Shown here piece by piece: positions 53,830 to 63,974 of a stretch of 64,000 bases of DNA. The DNA is from Pseudomonas fildesensis (GTDB lineage: Bacteria > Pseudomonadota > Gammaproteobacteria > Pseudomonadales > Pseudomonadaceae). The DNA lies in contig NZ_LFMW01000004.1 in NCBI RefSeq assembly GCF_001050345.1, positions 402,616 to 466,615 of the forward strand, given 5' to 3'. A program made the position numbers and the translations under genes. Positions within the stretch are counted from its first letter, which is position 1. Every line of letters begins with the position of its first letter. Below the pieces are notes generated by a model. It was not told the DNA's origin. It saw only the letters and a program-made list of their open reading frames with translations, and ran no database searches.

Positions 53830-54392
53830 GATTCAGGCGCCCGGCGGCGGGACAGTTGCAGCACGCTGGGGTGAATGCGCACGCCGCTGCGGGCCACAGA
53901 GTCGAGGTTGACCTCGAACGACACCTGCTCATCGCCCACCCGCAGGCAGAACAGACTGCCTACGGTGCACTGGTCGCCGCCTTCGCTGATGCTGAGCACC
54001 GGGTGGCCGATCAACGAGGCAAACAGACGGCTGCGCTCATCGCCGGTGAGTTTGCCGATGTACACGGCGTCACACGCGCTGACGATATCGGGATGGCCAG
54101 CCAGCAGGCGCTGCACCACCACCGGACGGCCGGTAGCCTGGGTGGTGCCTTTGACCAGGTCGTCGGTGTATTGGGTCGGCCCGACGATGCACAAGCGCAG
54201 TTGCGCAGGTTCCACCGGCCAACGGGCGTAACTGAGGATACCGAGAACCACCTGGGTGACCGCCTGAGCGCGCGAATCGGCAGGGCTGGGTGCCTGGGCA
54301 AATGCGCCGGGCGCGAGCAGGCACAGAACCGCCACCAATAGCGTGCGTCTCCAGCTCAAACTACGCTCTGTGGGCGAGACGGCCACGTTCAT
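53826..54392 (-). CDS. yfiR: Periplasmic repressor YfiR
   Basis: A 188-residue exported protein with a signal peptide (about 1-32). Four cysteines, C68, C107, C142 and C149, match the two disulfides of P. aeruginosa YfiR, each number lower by three. YfiR binds the periplasmic part of YfiN and keeps it inactive; redox and YfiB control it. It is the first gene of the operon; the promoter is probably in the 143-base gap before recD. Confidence 0.92.
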   Translation of the reverse strand: MNVAVSPTERSLSWRRTLLVAVLCLLAPGAFAQAPSPADSRAQAVTQVVLGILSYARWPVEPAQLRLCIVGPTQYTDDLVKGTTQATGRPVVVQRLLAGHPDIVSACDAVYIGKLTGDERSRLFASLIGHPVLSISEGGDQCTVGSLFCLRVGDEQVSFEVNLDSVARSGVRIHPSVLQLSRRRAPES

Positions 54393-54535
54393 GCAGCGAT
54401 TCTCTCAGGTGATATCGAGGGATGATGCCGCAACGATAGCACAGCGGCGAAAAAACCCACGAGGCAGTGCTTCGAAGGGTCCCGCTATTTTTTCAGAAAA
54501 ATCAGACGCCTGAAGCAGAAATATCGCATGACCTA

Positions 54536-56605
54536 TCAGTCAGTTTTTTCAGACGTATGCCCCAGTTCCAGCATCAACCCACTCAAGCGCTTGACCTTGC
54601 GCCGCACCGCTTCCTCAAACACACCGCCACGGGGTTCGATCAGGCTGAACCAGCGCTTGGCCCGGGTGATACCGGTATAGATCAGCTCTTTGGTGAGCAC
54701 CGGGTTGAGCGCATCCGGCAGGATAAGCGCCGTGTGGGTAAATTCGGAGCCCTGGGACTTGTGCACGGTCATGGCGTACACCGTTTCCACGTCATTCAGA
54801 CGGCTGGGCAGAACAAAACGTACACCGCCCTGGCCATCGTTACGAGGGAAGGCAACGCGCAGCACTTGAGGGCCGCCGTCGCTTTCAGGCAGTTTCAGGG
54901 CGATGCCGATATCGCCGTTCATCAGGCCCAGGCCGTAATCGTTGCGGGTCATCAGCACCGGGCGGCCTTCGTACCACTGTTCATCACCCTCGATCAGCCG
55001 CACTTTGCGCAACGCAGCGGTGATGCGCAGGTTCAGTCCTTCGACACCCCAGGGGCCTTTGCGCACCGCGCAGAGCAACTGGAAGGCGTCGAAGGCTTGC
55101 AGCAGTTGTTGCGCCCAGTGGGTCCAGGCGAGGTCGTCGCGCGGGGTGTCGAGGGGCGGTCGCGCACTTTGCAACAGGTTGAGGTAATAGCGATAACCTT
55201 CGGCGCCGCCGCCCTGCCCGTCCAGCACCAGCCGTTCCAGGGCATGGTCGTGTTCGCCCTTGAGGCTGACGCAGAACAGGTCGCCATGACTGCGGGCGGC
55301 CAACAGTTTGCGGGCCTCTTCGGCGTTCTGCTGGTTGACCCAGCGTGCCAGTTGGCCAATGCCGCTGCCTTCGCCGAAACGCCGCGAGTAACGCAGCATC
55401 ACCACTTGTTGAGCCAGTGGATGGCTGCCGTCGAGGTCCTCCTGCAGGCCGCTGGCGCTGAGGTCTTCGCCGCTGACGGCTTGCAGCCATTGCCGTGTAG
55501 GTGGGCTGTACCACCCGGCTTCGGCGTCGCGGCACAAATCGCCGAGTACAGCGCCGGCCTCCACCGAGGCGAGTTGGTCCTTGTCGCCCAGCAGCACCAA
55601 CCGTGCGTGGGGCGGCAATGCGTCGAGCAGGTTGGCCATCATTTCCAGGTCGATCATCGACGCTTCATCCACCACCAGCACATCCAGCGGCAGTGGGTTA
55701 CCGAGGTGATGACGGAAGTGGCGGGTGCCCGGACGGCTGCCCAGCAGACGGTGGACAGTGGTGACCTGGGTCGGGATTTTTTCCCGCACGCCGGCCGGCA
55801 CTTTCAGCGACAGCACTTGCTGGCTGATGGATTCGGTGAGGCGCGCAGCGGCTTTACCGGTGGGCGCGGCCAGGCGAATGCGCAACGGGCTGCCGGCTTC
55901 CACCGCCGGCGCCTGCAACAGCGCGAGCAGGCGCACCACCGTGGTGGTTTTGCCGGTGCCCGGGCCGCCAGTGACGATGCTGAAGGCACCCCGTGTGGCC
56001 AGGGCGCAGGCGAGTTTTTGCCAGTCGATCACGCCATCGGGCGGCGGTTGATCGAACAGGCCATTGAGGCGCTGGGGCAAATCGGCAGCGACTGTCTCTT
56101 GGGTGGCCAGGCGCAGGCGCAACGCGCTGTCGATGCGCCGTTCGTAGGTCCAGTACCGGCGCAGGTACAGGCGCTTGCCGGACAGCACCAACGGGCGGCT
56201 TTGGGCAGATTCACTGCCATCGACGGCCAGGGCAACCAGATGGCTCGCGGCCAGGGCATGGCACCAGTGGGCGCCGTCCAGGCCGTCCAGCAGTTGCGAC
56301 GGCAACAGCATGGCGCCGGTTTGTGCGTCGCCTTCAGGCGGCAGCGACAGGGCAAAATCCGGAGCCTTGAGGGTTTCGAACAGGTCCAGGCACACGTGGC
56401 CATGGCCCAATTGGTGACTGGTCAAGGCCGCCGCCAGCAGCACCAAAGGGTCGGCCTGCGGGTCGAGTTCATGCAGGAAGCCTACAAAGGCTTTGTCCAG
56501 GGCGCGCAGCCAGCCTCGGTCAACCCAACGCTCGAGCAGTTGCACCAGGTCGGCGGCGCGGCTGAGGGGTGTCAGCGCCTCCAGCGGTAGCGGCAACAGG
56601 CTCAT
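54536..56605 (-). CDS. recD: Exodeoxyribonuclease V alpha subunit RecD
   Basis: A 689-residue SF1 helicase, the 5'-3' motor of RecBCD. Walker A is G-G-P-G-T-G-K-T (213-220), motif II has V-D-E-A-S-M-I-D, and the late T-V-H-K-S-Q-G-S-E-F and Y-T-G-I-T-R-A-K are helicase motifs V and VI. It shares ATGA with recB. RecBCD resects double-strand ends, is Chi-regulated and degrades phage DNA. Confidence 0.96.
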   Translation of the reverse strand: MSLLPLPLEALTPLSRAADLVQLLERWVDRGWLRALDKAFVGFLHELDPQADPLVLLAAALTSHQLGHGHVCLDLFETLKAPDFALSLPPEGDAQTGAMLLPSQLLDGLDGAHWCHALAASHLVALAVDGSESAQSRPLVLSGKRLYLRRYWTYERRIDSALRLRLATQETVAADLPQRLNGLFDQPPPDGVIDWQKLACALATRGAFSIVTGGPGTGKTTTVVRLLALLQAPAVEAGSPLRIRLAAPTGKAAARLTESISQQVLSLKVPAGVREKIPTQVTTVHRLLGSRPGTRHFRHHLGNPLPLDVLVVDEASMIDLEMMANLLDALPPHARLVLLGDKDQLASVEAGAVLGDLCRDAEAGWYSPPTRQWLQAVSGEDLSASGLQEDLDGSHPLAQQVVMLRYSRRFGEGSGIGQLARWVNQQNAEEARKLLAARSHGDLFCVSLKGEHDHALERLVLDGQGGGAEGYRYYLNLLQSARPPLDTPRDDLAWTHWAQQLLQAFDAFQLLCAVRKGPWGVEGLNLRITAALRKVRLIEGDEQWYEGRPVLMTRNDYGLGLMNGDIGIALKLPESDGGPQVLRVAFPRNDGQGGVRFVLPSRLNDVETVYAMTVHKSQGSEFTHTALILPDALNPVLTKELIYTGITRAKRWFSLIEPRGGVFEEAVRRKVKRLSGLMLELGHTSEKTD

Positions 56606-59600
56606 AGCAACACTCCTTGTTCCCAGGCGGGCTCAGCTTTGGGTGGGATCGATTTGCCCTGGAACAGCAGGTCCAGGCCCTCGATCAGTTCCCGTGGCGG
56701 CCGGGTGAAATACGCGCCGCGGCTTGTGGCCTGGGTGCCACGCAGGAACAGGTACAGCGCCCCCCCGACATGGCGATCGTAGTCGTAGTCCGGCAGGCGT
56801 GCCTTGAGTTGGCGATGCAGGGCCAGCAGGTAAAGGACGTATTGCAGGTCATACCGATGCTCGAGGATCGACTGCTCCATGGCCTCTTGGGTGTAGGCCG
56901 AATCGTCAGGCCCGAGCCAGTTGGATTTGTAGTCGGCCACGTAGTAGCGGCCGTCGTGTTCGAAAGTCAGGTCGATAAAGCCCTTGAACATGCCGTTGAG
57001 CAGCACCGGTTCAGCGGCGACGCGAGAGACGCCGTTGTGGGTGTACTGGCACACCAGCTTGTCGAGGGCGAGCACGTCGACTTTGTGGCTGGCGAACCAG
57101 AACTCCATTTCGATCTGGTACTGCTGCAGACCGCTGAGGGTAACCAGGTCGTTATCCACAGGCAGCGGCGTTTGCAGAAGATGCTCAAGCCAACCGCTGA
57201 GGGTGACGATCCAGCCCTCCCAATTGCGGCGGTTGCAGCGGGCGCCCACGGCTTTTTCGATAGCGTCAGAGGTGACATTGAAGCCCTCCTCGCCGGCCCA
57301 TTCCAGCAGCCCGTGAAGAAAGGTCCCAGGATTAGGACCGCGTGGAAAACGGTGAATGTCACCGCCAGACGCAACCACTTCACGCGGTGCGTCGGGGTCG
57401 AGGCGTTCGTCATCAAACAGCTTCTGGGCCTGTGGGCTTTCCGGCGCTTCGAGGCTGGCGGCGCTCATGCTGTCGCCAATGCGCAAAGCACTGTAGGAGG
57501 CGATCCACCAGTTTTCGGCAGCCTTGCGTTTGGGCAACAAGGGCGCGAGCAGCGTGGCTTGGTTACGCGGAGGGTGGAATACGCTGTCTTGTGCTTCGGG
57601 TACGTGCCCGTAGTTGACGGCGGAGCTGCCTTCCTGCAAATCCAGCAGCCAGCGCGCAAGGCCCGCGGATTCACCCAGCGATGCGCCAGCACCGAGCAAA
57701 TAGCCCAGCGCCGACAGGTGCAGCACGGAACTGCTGCTGTTGCCCCGCTTGAGGTCGGCAATACCCAGCCAGCACGCATGTTTCGCGCGGGTCAGGGCGA
57801 CGTAGAACAAGCGCAGGTCTTCGGCCAGACGTTCGTTATCGGATTGGGCAATCAGCTCGGCCGTCGGGCGCAGGCTGACTTGGGATTTGCCGTTTTCGTC
57901 GTGGTAATGCAGCGGCAAGCGACTGCCATCGACTGGCTTGGCCGAGCAGATGAAAGGCAGAAACACCAGGTCGTATTCCAGGCCTTTGGACTTGTGGATG
58001 GTCACCACTTTGACCAATTGCTCATCACTTTCCAGGCGCAGGATTTGTTCTTCACCAGCCTGGCCCGACAGCGCCAAATGCTCGGCCAGATGACGGATCA
58101 GCGCCTGTTCACCGTCCAGCTCCGATGCGGCTTGTTGCAGCAGTTCACTGAGGTGCAACAGGTTGGTCAGCACACGTTCGCCGTCGCTGCGGGCGATCAG
58201 GGTTTGCGGCAGTTTGAAGTCGTGGAGCAGACGGCGCAGCATCGGCAGCACGCCTTGGGTGCGCCAGATCGCACGGTAGCCACGGAACTGCATGACGCGG
58301 GTTTCCCACGCCAGTTCGTCCTGGTTCAGACGCTCCAGTTCGGGCAACGACAGGTTCAAGGTGACGCATGCCAGGGCGGCACGCAGCGGGCGCTCGACGT
58401 CAGGCTCGGCGCAGGCCTTGAGCCAGGCCAGCAAGTCGTGGGCTTCCTGGGCGGCGAACACGGAGTCCTTGTCGGACAGGTACACGCTGCGCACGCCACG
58501 GGCGGCCAGTTCAGCACGCACGGCTTGGGCTTCCTTGCCGTCGCGCACGAGGATGGCAATGTCTGACGGCAGCACGCCTTTGAAGCGGCCATCCGCTTGC
58601 AGGAAACCAGCGCTGCCTTGTTGCCCACCGTTGAGTAACGCAACAATCTGCGTGGCGCAGGCAGCGGCCAGTTGCTGGCGATACACCGCATTGGAAATCG
58701 GCTGATCAGTGGGCAGGTGCCAGAGGTTCATCGCTGGCAGCGTTTGACCATCGACGTGCAATTGCTCTTTGCGGCCCTGGGACAACACCGGGTGGAACGG
58801 CACCGGGTTGTCGCCATTCGGCTCGCGAAACAGGAACGCGCCGCGACCTTTCTCCGCGCGCTGGAACACATGGTTCACCGCCTCGACCATCGCATGGCTG
58901 GAGCGGAAGTTGGTGCCCAACGTGTGGTGGCGGCCAGTGGTGGACTGACGGGCGCGCAGGTAGGTGTAGATGTCGGCGCCACGGAAGGCGTAGATCGCCT
59001 GTTTGGGGTCGCCGATCAGGAAAAGGCCGCTGTCGAGGTGGTTTTCTTCGATGCGGTAAATGCTGTCGAAGATGCTGTATTGCACCGGGTCGGTGTCCTG
59101 GAATTCATCGATCAGGGCCACCGGAAACTGCTCGCGGATCACGCTGGCCAAGCGCTCGCCGCCGTCTGCTTGCAGGGCGGCGTTGAGGCGGATCAGCATG
59201 TCGTCGAAGCCCATTTCGGCGCGGCGACGTTTTTCTTCTTCGAAGCGATTGCCCACCCAACCGGCGGCATGCTGCAACACGGCAGCGTCGGGCGTTGGCA
59301 GGGCTTCGAGACTGGCTTTGAGGCCGGCCATGGCGTCGATGCCGGGGTGGTGCGGCGGCTCGCCCTTCCAGGCTTCGGCCATGCCATCGGGGGTCAAGCG
59401 CGTGAAGCCGGTGCCGATGTCCAGTTGTTCCAGGGTTTCGTCTGCGGCCCAGGCACTGATTTTTTCGAACCAGGGCTCGAAGTAACGGGCTTGCATCTTG
59501 CGCCCGTCAACGGCTTTTGCAGCGACGGCTTGCAGGCAGATATCGCGCAATTGGGCAGCCCATTGCTGCCAGGGCGCTTTGAGTGCTATCAGCGCTTCGC

Positions 59601-60276
59601 GGCGCTCTTGCAGGCAGGCGTTGATCAACGCCGCTGGCTCGCGGGTTTCGTCTGTGGGCCGCTCGCTGCCGAACAGCGCGCGCACTCGCGGCATCAGCGC
59701 AGCCGGGCCGCCCCAGTTGTTGCGCACCCAGTTGAGCGCATCGTCGTGCATCGGGTAGCAGAACAGTCGCCAGTAGTCACGCAGCACTTCGCCGAGCAGG
59801 TCGCTGTGGTCGGTTTCCAGGGTTTGGGTAAACAGGCTGCCGCTGTCGAACGCGTGTTCGCGCAGCATGCGCTGGCACCAACTGTGGATGGTCGAGACGG
59901 CCGCTTCGTCCATCCATTGGGCGGCGATATCCAGGCGATTGGCGCAGGCGGACCACTGTTCGGGCAAGTATTGATCGCGCAGGTCGGCAATCAACGCGTC
60001 GGGTTGTTCAACTTCGTCGCGGAAGAACCGCGCGGCTTCGGCCAGGCGGATGCGGATGCGTTCGCGCAGCTCTTTGGTGGCAGCGTCGGTGAAGGTCACG
60101 ACGAGAATCTGCGGCGGCAGCAGTTCGCGGCCAAAGCCCGACTCGTCACCGCCGTGACCGAGTACCAGGCGCAGGTACAACGCCGAGATGGTGAAGGTCT
60201 TGCCGGTGCCGGCGCTGGCTTCGATCAGCTGGCTGCCCTTTAGCGGGAAGGCCAGGGCCAAGGGTTTGCTGCTCAT
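56602..60276 (-). CDS. recB: Exodeoxyribonuclease V beta subunit RecB
   Basis: A 1224-residue helicase-nuclease. Walker A is E-A-S-A-G-T-G-K-T near 19-27; I-D-E-F-Q-D-T-D-P is motif II. The C-terminal PD-(D/E)xK nuclease has D1115-Y-K1117-S-N, the single catalytic site of RecBCD. It moves 3'-5' and loads RecA after Chi. It overlaps recC and recD by four bases on each side. Confidence 0.97.
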   Translation of the reverse strand: MSSKPLALAFPLKGSQLIEASAGTGKTFTISALYLRLVLGHGGDESGFGRELLPPQILVVTFTDAATKELRERIRIRLAEAARFFRDEVEQPDALIADLRDQYLPEQWSACANRLDIAAQWMDEAAVSTIHSWCQRMLREHAFDSGSLFTQTLETDHSDLLGEVLRDYWRLFCYPMHDDALNWVRNNWGGPAALMPRVRALFGSERPTDETREPAALINACLQERREALIALKAPWQQWAAQLRDICLQAVAAKAVDGRKMQARYFEPWFEKISAWAADETLEQLDIGTGFTRLTPDGMAEAWKGEPPHHPGIDAMAGLKASLEALPTPDAAVLQHAAGWVGNRFEEEKRRRAEMGFDDMLIRLNAALQADGGERLASVIREQFPVALIDEFQDTDPVQYSIFDSIYRIEENHLDSGLFLIGDPKQAIYAFRGADIYTYLRARQSTTGRHHTLGTNFRSSHAMVEAVNHVFQRAEKGRGAFLFREPNGDNPVPFHPVLSQGRKEQLHVDGQTLPAMNLWHLPTDQPISNAVYRQQLAAACATQIVALLNGGQQGSAGFLQADGRFKGVLPSDIAILVRDGKEAQAVRAELAARGVRSVYLSDKDSVFAAQEAHDLLAWLKACAEPDVERPLRAALACVTLNLSLPELERLNQDELAWETRVMQFRGYRAIWRTQGVLPMLRRLLHDFKLPQTLIARSDGERVLTNLLHLSELLQQAASELDGEQALIRHLAEHLALSGQAGEEQILRLESDEQLVKVVTIHKSKGLEYDLVFLPFICSAKPVDGSRLPLHYHDENGKSQVSLRPTAELIAQSDNERLAEDLRLFYVALTRAKHACWLGIADLKRGNSSSSVLHLSALGYLLGAGASLGESAGLARWLLDLQEGSSAVNYGHVPEAQDSVFHPPRNQATLLAPLLPKRKAAENWWIASYSALRIGDSMSAASLEAPESPQAQKLFDDERLDPDAPREVVASGGDIHRFPRGPNPGTFLHGLLEWAGEEGFNVTSDAIEKAVGARCNRRNWEGWIVTLSGWLEHLLQTPLPVDNDLVTLSGLQQYQIEMEFWFASHKVDVLALDKLVCQYTHNGVSRVAAEPVLLNGMFKGFIDLTFEHDGRYYVADYKSNWLGPDDSAYTQEAMEQSILEHRYDLQYVLYLLALHRQLKARLPDYDYDRHVGGALYLFLRGTQATSRGAYFTRPPRELIEGLDLLFQGKSIPPKAEPAWEQGVLL

Positions 60277-63200
60277 GTGTTGGCCTCCTCACCGGTGAGG
60301 GATCGCCAAGGGGCGTTGATCTGGGGTCGATACAAGGTTTCGCACCAGCCTTCGAATTCTTCGCTCGCTGTCAGGGCTGCGTAATCAGGGAATTGTCGAG
60401 TGAGCGCCGGGGTTTCGCGGCGTTCGCCGTCGGTGGTCAGGCCGTCGCCTTCATAGGCTTTACTCGCGGCGGCCTGGGCCTTGGCAGGGTCGGTTTGGCC
60501 GAGCCAGGCGAAGGCGGTTTTGACGGCAACGGGCAGCGGTTTTTCCATGCCAATGTGCCAGGCCAGCAGCAGGTTGCCGAGGATGTCCTGGGCAGTGGAT
60601 TTATCCAATGGGGCCAGCAGCAAAGTGTCGTCACTGGCCACCAGACCGGTACTCAGTGGCAGGCCGCAGGCACAGGCCACCACGTGATTGACCCAGGGAC
60701 GAATCAGGCGATGCCACTTACGCGTCTTGATCGAGCCGATGCTGTTGGGGATGGTGGTGACGCTTAACAATCCGCCATCACTGCGTCGATGCAGACCGCT
60801 GATCCAGCCTTCCAACTGAATGCCTTGATGCTCGAAACTGATCGGTTCAGCACTGGTGTGTGGGGTCGGCCAAAGGGCCAGGAGTTGCTGGTAGCGCTGC
60901 AGCAAATCAGGCAAAGGTTCGATCAGTTCGTTACGCAGGCACTCGCCGAAACCGACCATTGGCAACAGACCACTGCCTTGCAGGCGCAGCGCCTGGGCGT
61001 TGAGGGCCTGGTCGAGATGATCGGGTTGACTCAGTGCGGCGTTCAGCAAGCTGTCGCTCAGGCTGTACCGTTGCAGCGCGTCGAGGACGAAGGGTTCTTC
61101 ATCGGCCAGGGGGACTTCGGCGGCTTCAAAGAATACTTTCAGACGTTGGCTGAAGAAGTGTTTGACCGGGTTGCGCAGGAAGTCCTGTAGCTGGCCCAAG
61201 CTCAAAGGTTCTTCTTGCTGATGAGGCGACAATGCCTGGGTGTCAGGGGGTAGATTTGTAGTTTCGTGCAGCAACTGCCATTCACGGGCGTAGCTGAACA
61301 ACGGGTCGCCTTCGTGGAAGTAACGGGCGCTGAAAGGTTGAAGTGGGTGTTCCTGGGTCATTGCGTCCAGTAGCGGCCCTTCGTCTGTTGCGTGGTGCCA
61401 GCCGCTGGCGAGGTGATCACGCAGTTGGCCGATCAATACCGAGGCCGGACGCTCGCTGTTGTCGCGGATACTGCGGCCGACCCAACTGATGTAGAGCTGG
61501 TCGCGCGCCGAGAGCAGGGCTTCGAGCAGCAAATAACGGTCGTCTTCACGGCGTGAACGGTCGCCGGGACGGTAGTCGCTGCCCATCAGGTCGAAATCCA
61601 GTGGCGGTTGCGCACGCGGGTAGTCGCCGTCGTTCATGCCGAGCAGGCAGACGAGCTTAAACGGGATCGCGCGCATGGGCATTAGGGTACAAAAATTGAC
61701 AGCTCCGGCGAGGAAGCGCTGTGAGAGACGCCCCTGGTCCAGCCCTGCCAACCAAGCCTCACGGACTACGGTGAGCGGTAACGCATCCTGCAGGCCGACG
61801 GACTCACAGGTTTCCAGCCAGGTTTCTCTCAACTGTTCAAGCTGGCCCAGCAAGTAGTCATCGTGCTCGCTGCTGGGTAGGAAGAATAGCTGCATCAAAC
61901 GCTGCAGGCGCGCGCCCCACTCCTTCGGGGCTGCTGGTTGCGATAGGGCTTGATGGGCGTCTTGTAGCGCGTCGAGCAAGGCAACCAGCGGGCCGATCAG
62001 CGCTGCGTCGAGACCACCGATTTCGTCGTAGGGTTCGATACCCTCGCAGGCTGCGCCTGTACCCACCGCGTAGCCCAGCAGCATACGGCGCAGGCCGAAT
62101 CGCCAGCTGTTTTGTTCCAGTTGTGTTGGCAATCCGAGGCCCGCGCGTTGCTCGGCGTTGAGGCCCCAGCGGATACCCGCGCCTTCGATCCAGCGGTGCA
62201 GCGTGGGCAGGTCGCGCTCCTTGATGGCGAAGCGTTCGCGCAGTGCCGGGACGTCGAGCAGGTCAAGGATTTCGCTGACGGGGAAGCGGCTGTCGGGGAG
62301 TTTTAGCAGGTGTTCGACGGCGATCAGCAGAGGATCGCGACCGCGTTGGCCTTGGTCTGTGAGGGTGAACGGGATGAAGCGCGGATCACTTTTTTCCAAC
62401 TGGCCGAACACGGCGCGAATGTGCGGCGCGTAGCTGTCGACGTCGGGGACCATAACGATGATGTCACGGGGGCGCAACGCGGGATCGGCGCTGAAGCGTT
62501 GGAGCAATTGGTCGTGGAGAATTTCCACTTCGCGTTGTGCACTGTGGGCGATGTGGAAGCGGATTGAGGTGTCGTGCTGGAGATCGACCGCTGGCCATAA
62601 GTCGCGGGTTTCGTTGAGCGGGCGCAGCTCGAGGATATCGTCCTGGAGTTGATTGAGCAGCGTGGTGGGCTCGGTCTCGCTGAACAGGTCGATGCGACCA
62701 TCGCGGAAAGCTGCACGGTAGCTGTTGGGGTCGTCGTAGCTGTCTAACAGGCTGATGTAGTCACGGCCCTGTTTGCCCCAAGCAGCGAGTAGCGGATGAG
62801 CATGCTGATGCAGGGTTTGTGGGTCGATGGTGACCGGCATGCCGGCTTTGCGCGCTTGGCGTTTGTACTCGTTACGTAGCAGGTCCTTGTCGGCCACGAT
62901 ATCGGACCAGTGATGGCGGCAAGGATTGTGCACGCAGAGCAGGACCTGGCTGAAGCGAGCCAGGCCGGCGAGTGCCTCGAGCGCTTGGGCGGGCAATGAG
63001 GAAATCCCGAAAACGATGACTCGAGAAGGCAGGCCCAGAGGCGCTTGTTCGAGGGTATTGATGCGCTCGATAAAACGCTGGTGAACGCCAGCGCGGCTTT
63101 CAGCCATGCCCTCTTCCCCCACATCCAGCAGCAGCGCACGCCATAGTTCGGCCTGCCAGCAGTTAGCGGGGTTGAGGGGTTTGGATTCACCTCGACCGTT

Positions 63201-63725
63201 ACGCAATTGGTGGCGGCCGGCAGCCCAGTCTTCCAGCCAATCCGCGCGGTAGACCTGGTATTGGTCGAACAGGTCGGCCAGGCGCTCGGCGAGTTGGTAG
63301 CGTTTGCGCAGGTCAGTGTCATGGGTAAGGAAGCGTTGCAGCGGCTCGAAGTGCGGTTGATTGATGAGTTCAGGGAGCAGGCGCATCAGGCGCCAGGTCA
63401 GCGGGGCTTTATCGAGCAGGGATTTTGGCGGGATTTCGTCACGCCCCAAGACCATGCGATAGAGCTGCCACATGAAGCTGCCAGGAAGTTGTACGTCGAT
63501 TGCGGCAGCGATACCGCAGCCGCCCATATCGTCATCTTCCGGATCTTCGGCCAGGGCCAGTTTGAGCCATTGGGCGATGCCGTTGCTCTGTACCAGGGCG
63601 ATTTCGTTTTCCAAAGGCGCCAGGGGGTAGCGGCGCATCCAACTGACCACCAGGCTACGCAGCTCGTCCAAGCGGTTGCCGTGAACCACCATGAATCCAG
63701 CGCTGAGGGACGTCGCATCCGGCAT
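60273..63725 (-). CDS. recC: Exodeoxyribonuclease V gamma subunit RecC
   Basis: A 1150-residue subunit that splits the duplex and scans for Chi. It has the RecC N-terminal inactive helicase fold (H-G-N-R-L-D-E-L near the start, L-V-Q-S-N-G-I-A-Q-W-L) and the conserved L-C-L-L-G-M-N-D-G-D-Y-P-R near the middle. It is the first gene of recCBD. Chi specificity in Pseudomonas differs from E. coli, as reported for P. syringae. Confidence 0.95.
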   Translation of the reverse strand: MPDATSLSAGFMVVHGNRLDELRSLVVSWMRRYPLAPLENEIALVQSNGIAQWLKLALAEDPEDDDMGGCGIAAAIDVQLPGSFMWQLYRMVLGRDEIPPKSLLDKAPLTWRLMRLLPELINQPHFEPLQRFLTHDTDLRKRYQLAERLADLFDQYQVYRADWLEDWAAGRHQLRNGRGESKPLNPANCWQAELWRALLLDVGEEGMAESRAGVHQRFIERINTLEQAPLGLPSRVIVFGISSLPAQALEALAGLARFSQVLLCVHNPCRHHWSDIVADKDLLRNEYKRQARKAGMPVTIDPQTLHQHAHPLLAAWGKQGRDYISLLDSYDDPNSYRAAFRDGRIDLFSETEPTTLLNQLQDDILELRPLNETRDLWPAVDLQHDTSIRFHIAHSAQREVEILHDQLLQRFSADPALRPRDIIVMVPDVDSYAPHIRAVFGQLEKSDPRFIPFTLTDQGQRGRDPLLIAVEHLLKLPDSRFPVSEILDLLDVPALRERFAIKERDLPTLHRWIEGAGIRWGLNAEQRAGLGLPTQLEQNSWRFGLRRMLLGYAVGTGAACEGIEPYDEIGGLDAALIGPLVALLDALQDAHQALSQPAAPKEWGARLQRLMQLFFLPSSEHDDYLLGQLEQLRETWLETCESVGLQDALPLTVVREAWLAGLDQGRLSQRFLAGAVNFCTLMPMRAIPFKLVCLLGMNDGDYPRAQPPLDFDLMGSDYRPGDRSRREDDRYLLLEALLSARDQLYISWVGRSIRDNSERPASVLIGQLRDHLASGWHHATDEGPLLDAMTQEHPLQPFSARYFHEGDPLFSYAREWQLLHETTNLPPDTQALSPHQQEEPLSLGQLQDFLRNPVKHFFSQRLKVFFEAAEVPLADEEPFVLDALQRYSLSDSLLNAALSQPDHLDQALNAQALRLQGSGLLPMVGFGECLRNELIEPLPDLLQRYQQLLALWPTPHTSAEPISFEHQGIQLEGWISGLHRRSDGGLLSVTTIPNSIGSIKTRKWHRLIRPWVNHVVACACGLPLSTGLVASDDTLLLAPLDKSTAQDILGNLLLAWHIGMEKPLPVAVKTAFAWLGQTDPAKAQAAASKAYEGDGLTTDGERRETPALTRQFPDYAALTASEEFEGWCETLYRPQINAPWRSLTGEEANT

Positions 63726-63974
63726 AACGGCTTCCTTGGGAAAAGCAAAATCGAGGGTGCGACTTTAGCACTGAAGGCAGTTATTGGCGTCTTGGGATGC
63801 AAGATTCGGAGGGCGCTCAGGCGGTTATGGTGTGTTATGAGGATCAAGAGCGGGTGTTTCAGGAGGGAGCGCGGTATCGGATTTTTGGGCTTTCGCGGGG
63901 TATCAGGGAGTACGCGTTATCGTTAACGCCCATCGCGAGCAAGCTCAGCTCCTACAGGACCGCCCAAAACAAAA

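Noticed and set aside
54467..56590. 707-codon open frame opposite recD
   Set aside because: GC-rich antisense frame with Gln/His/Arg-rich sequence and no family features; recD on the other strand is certain.
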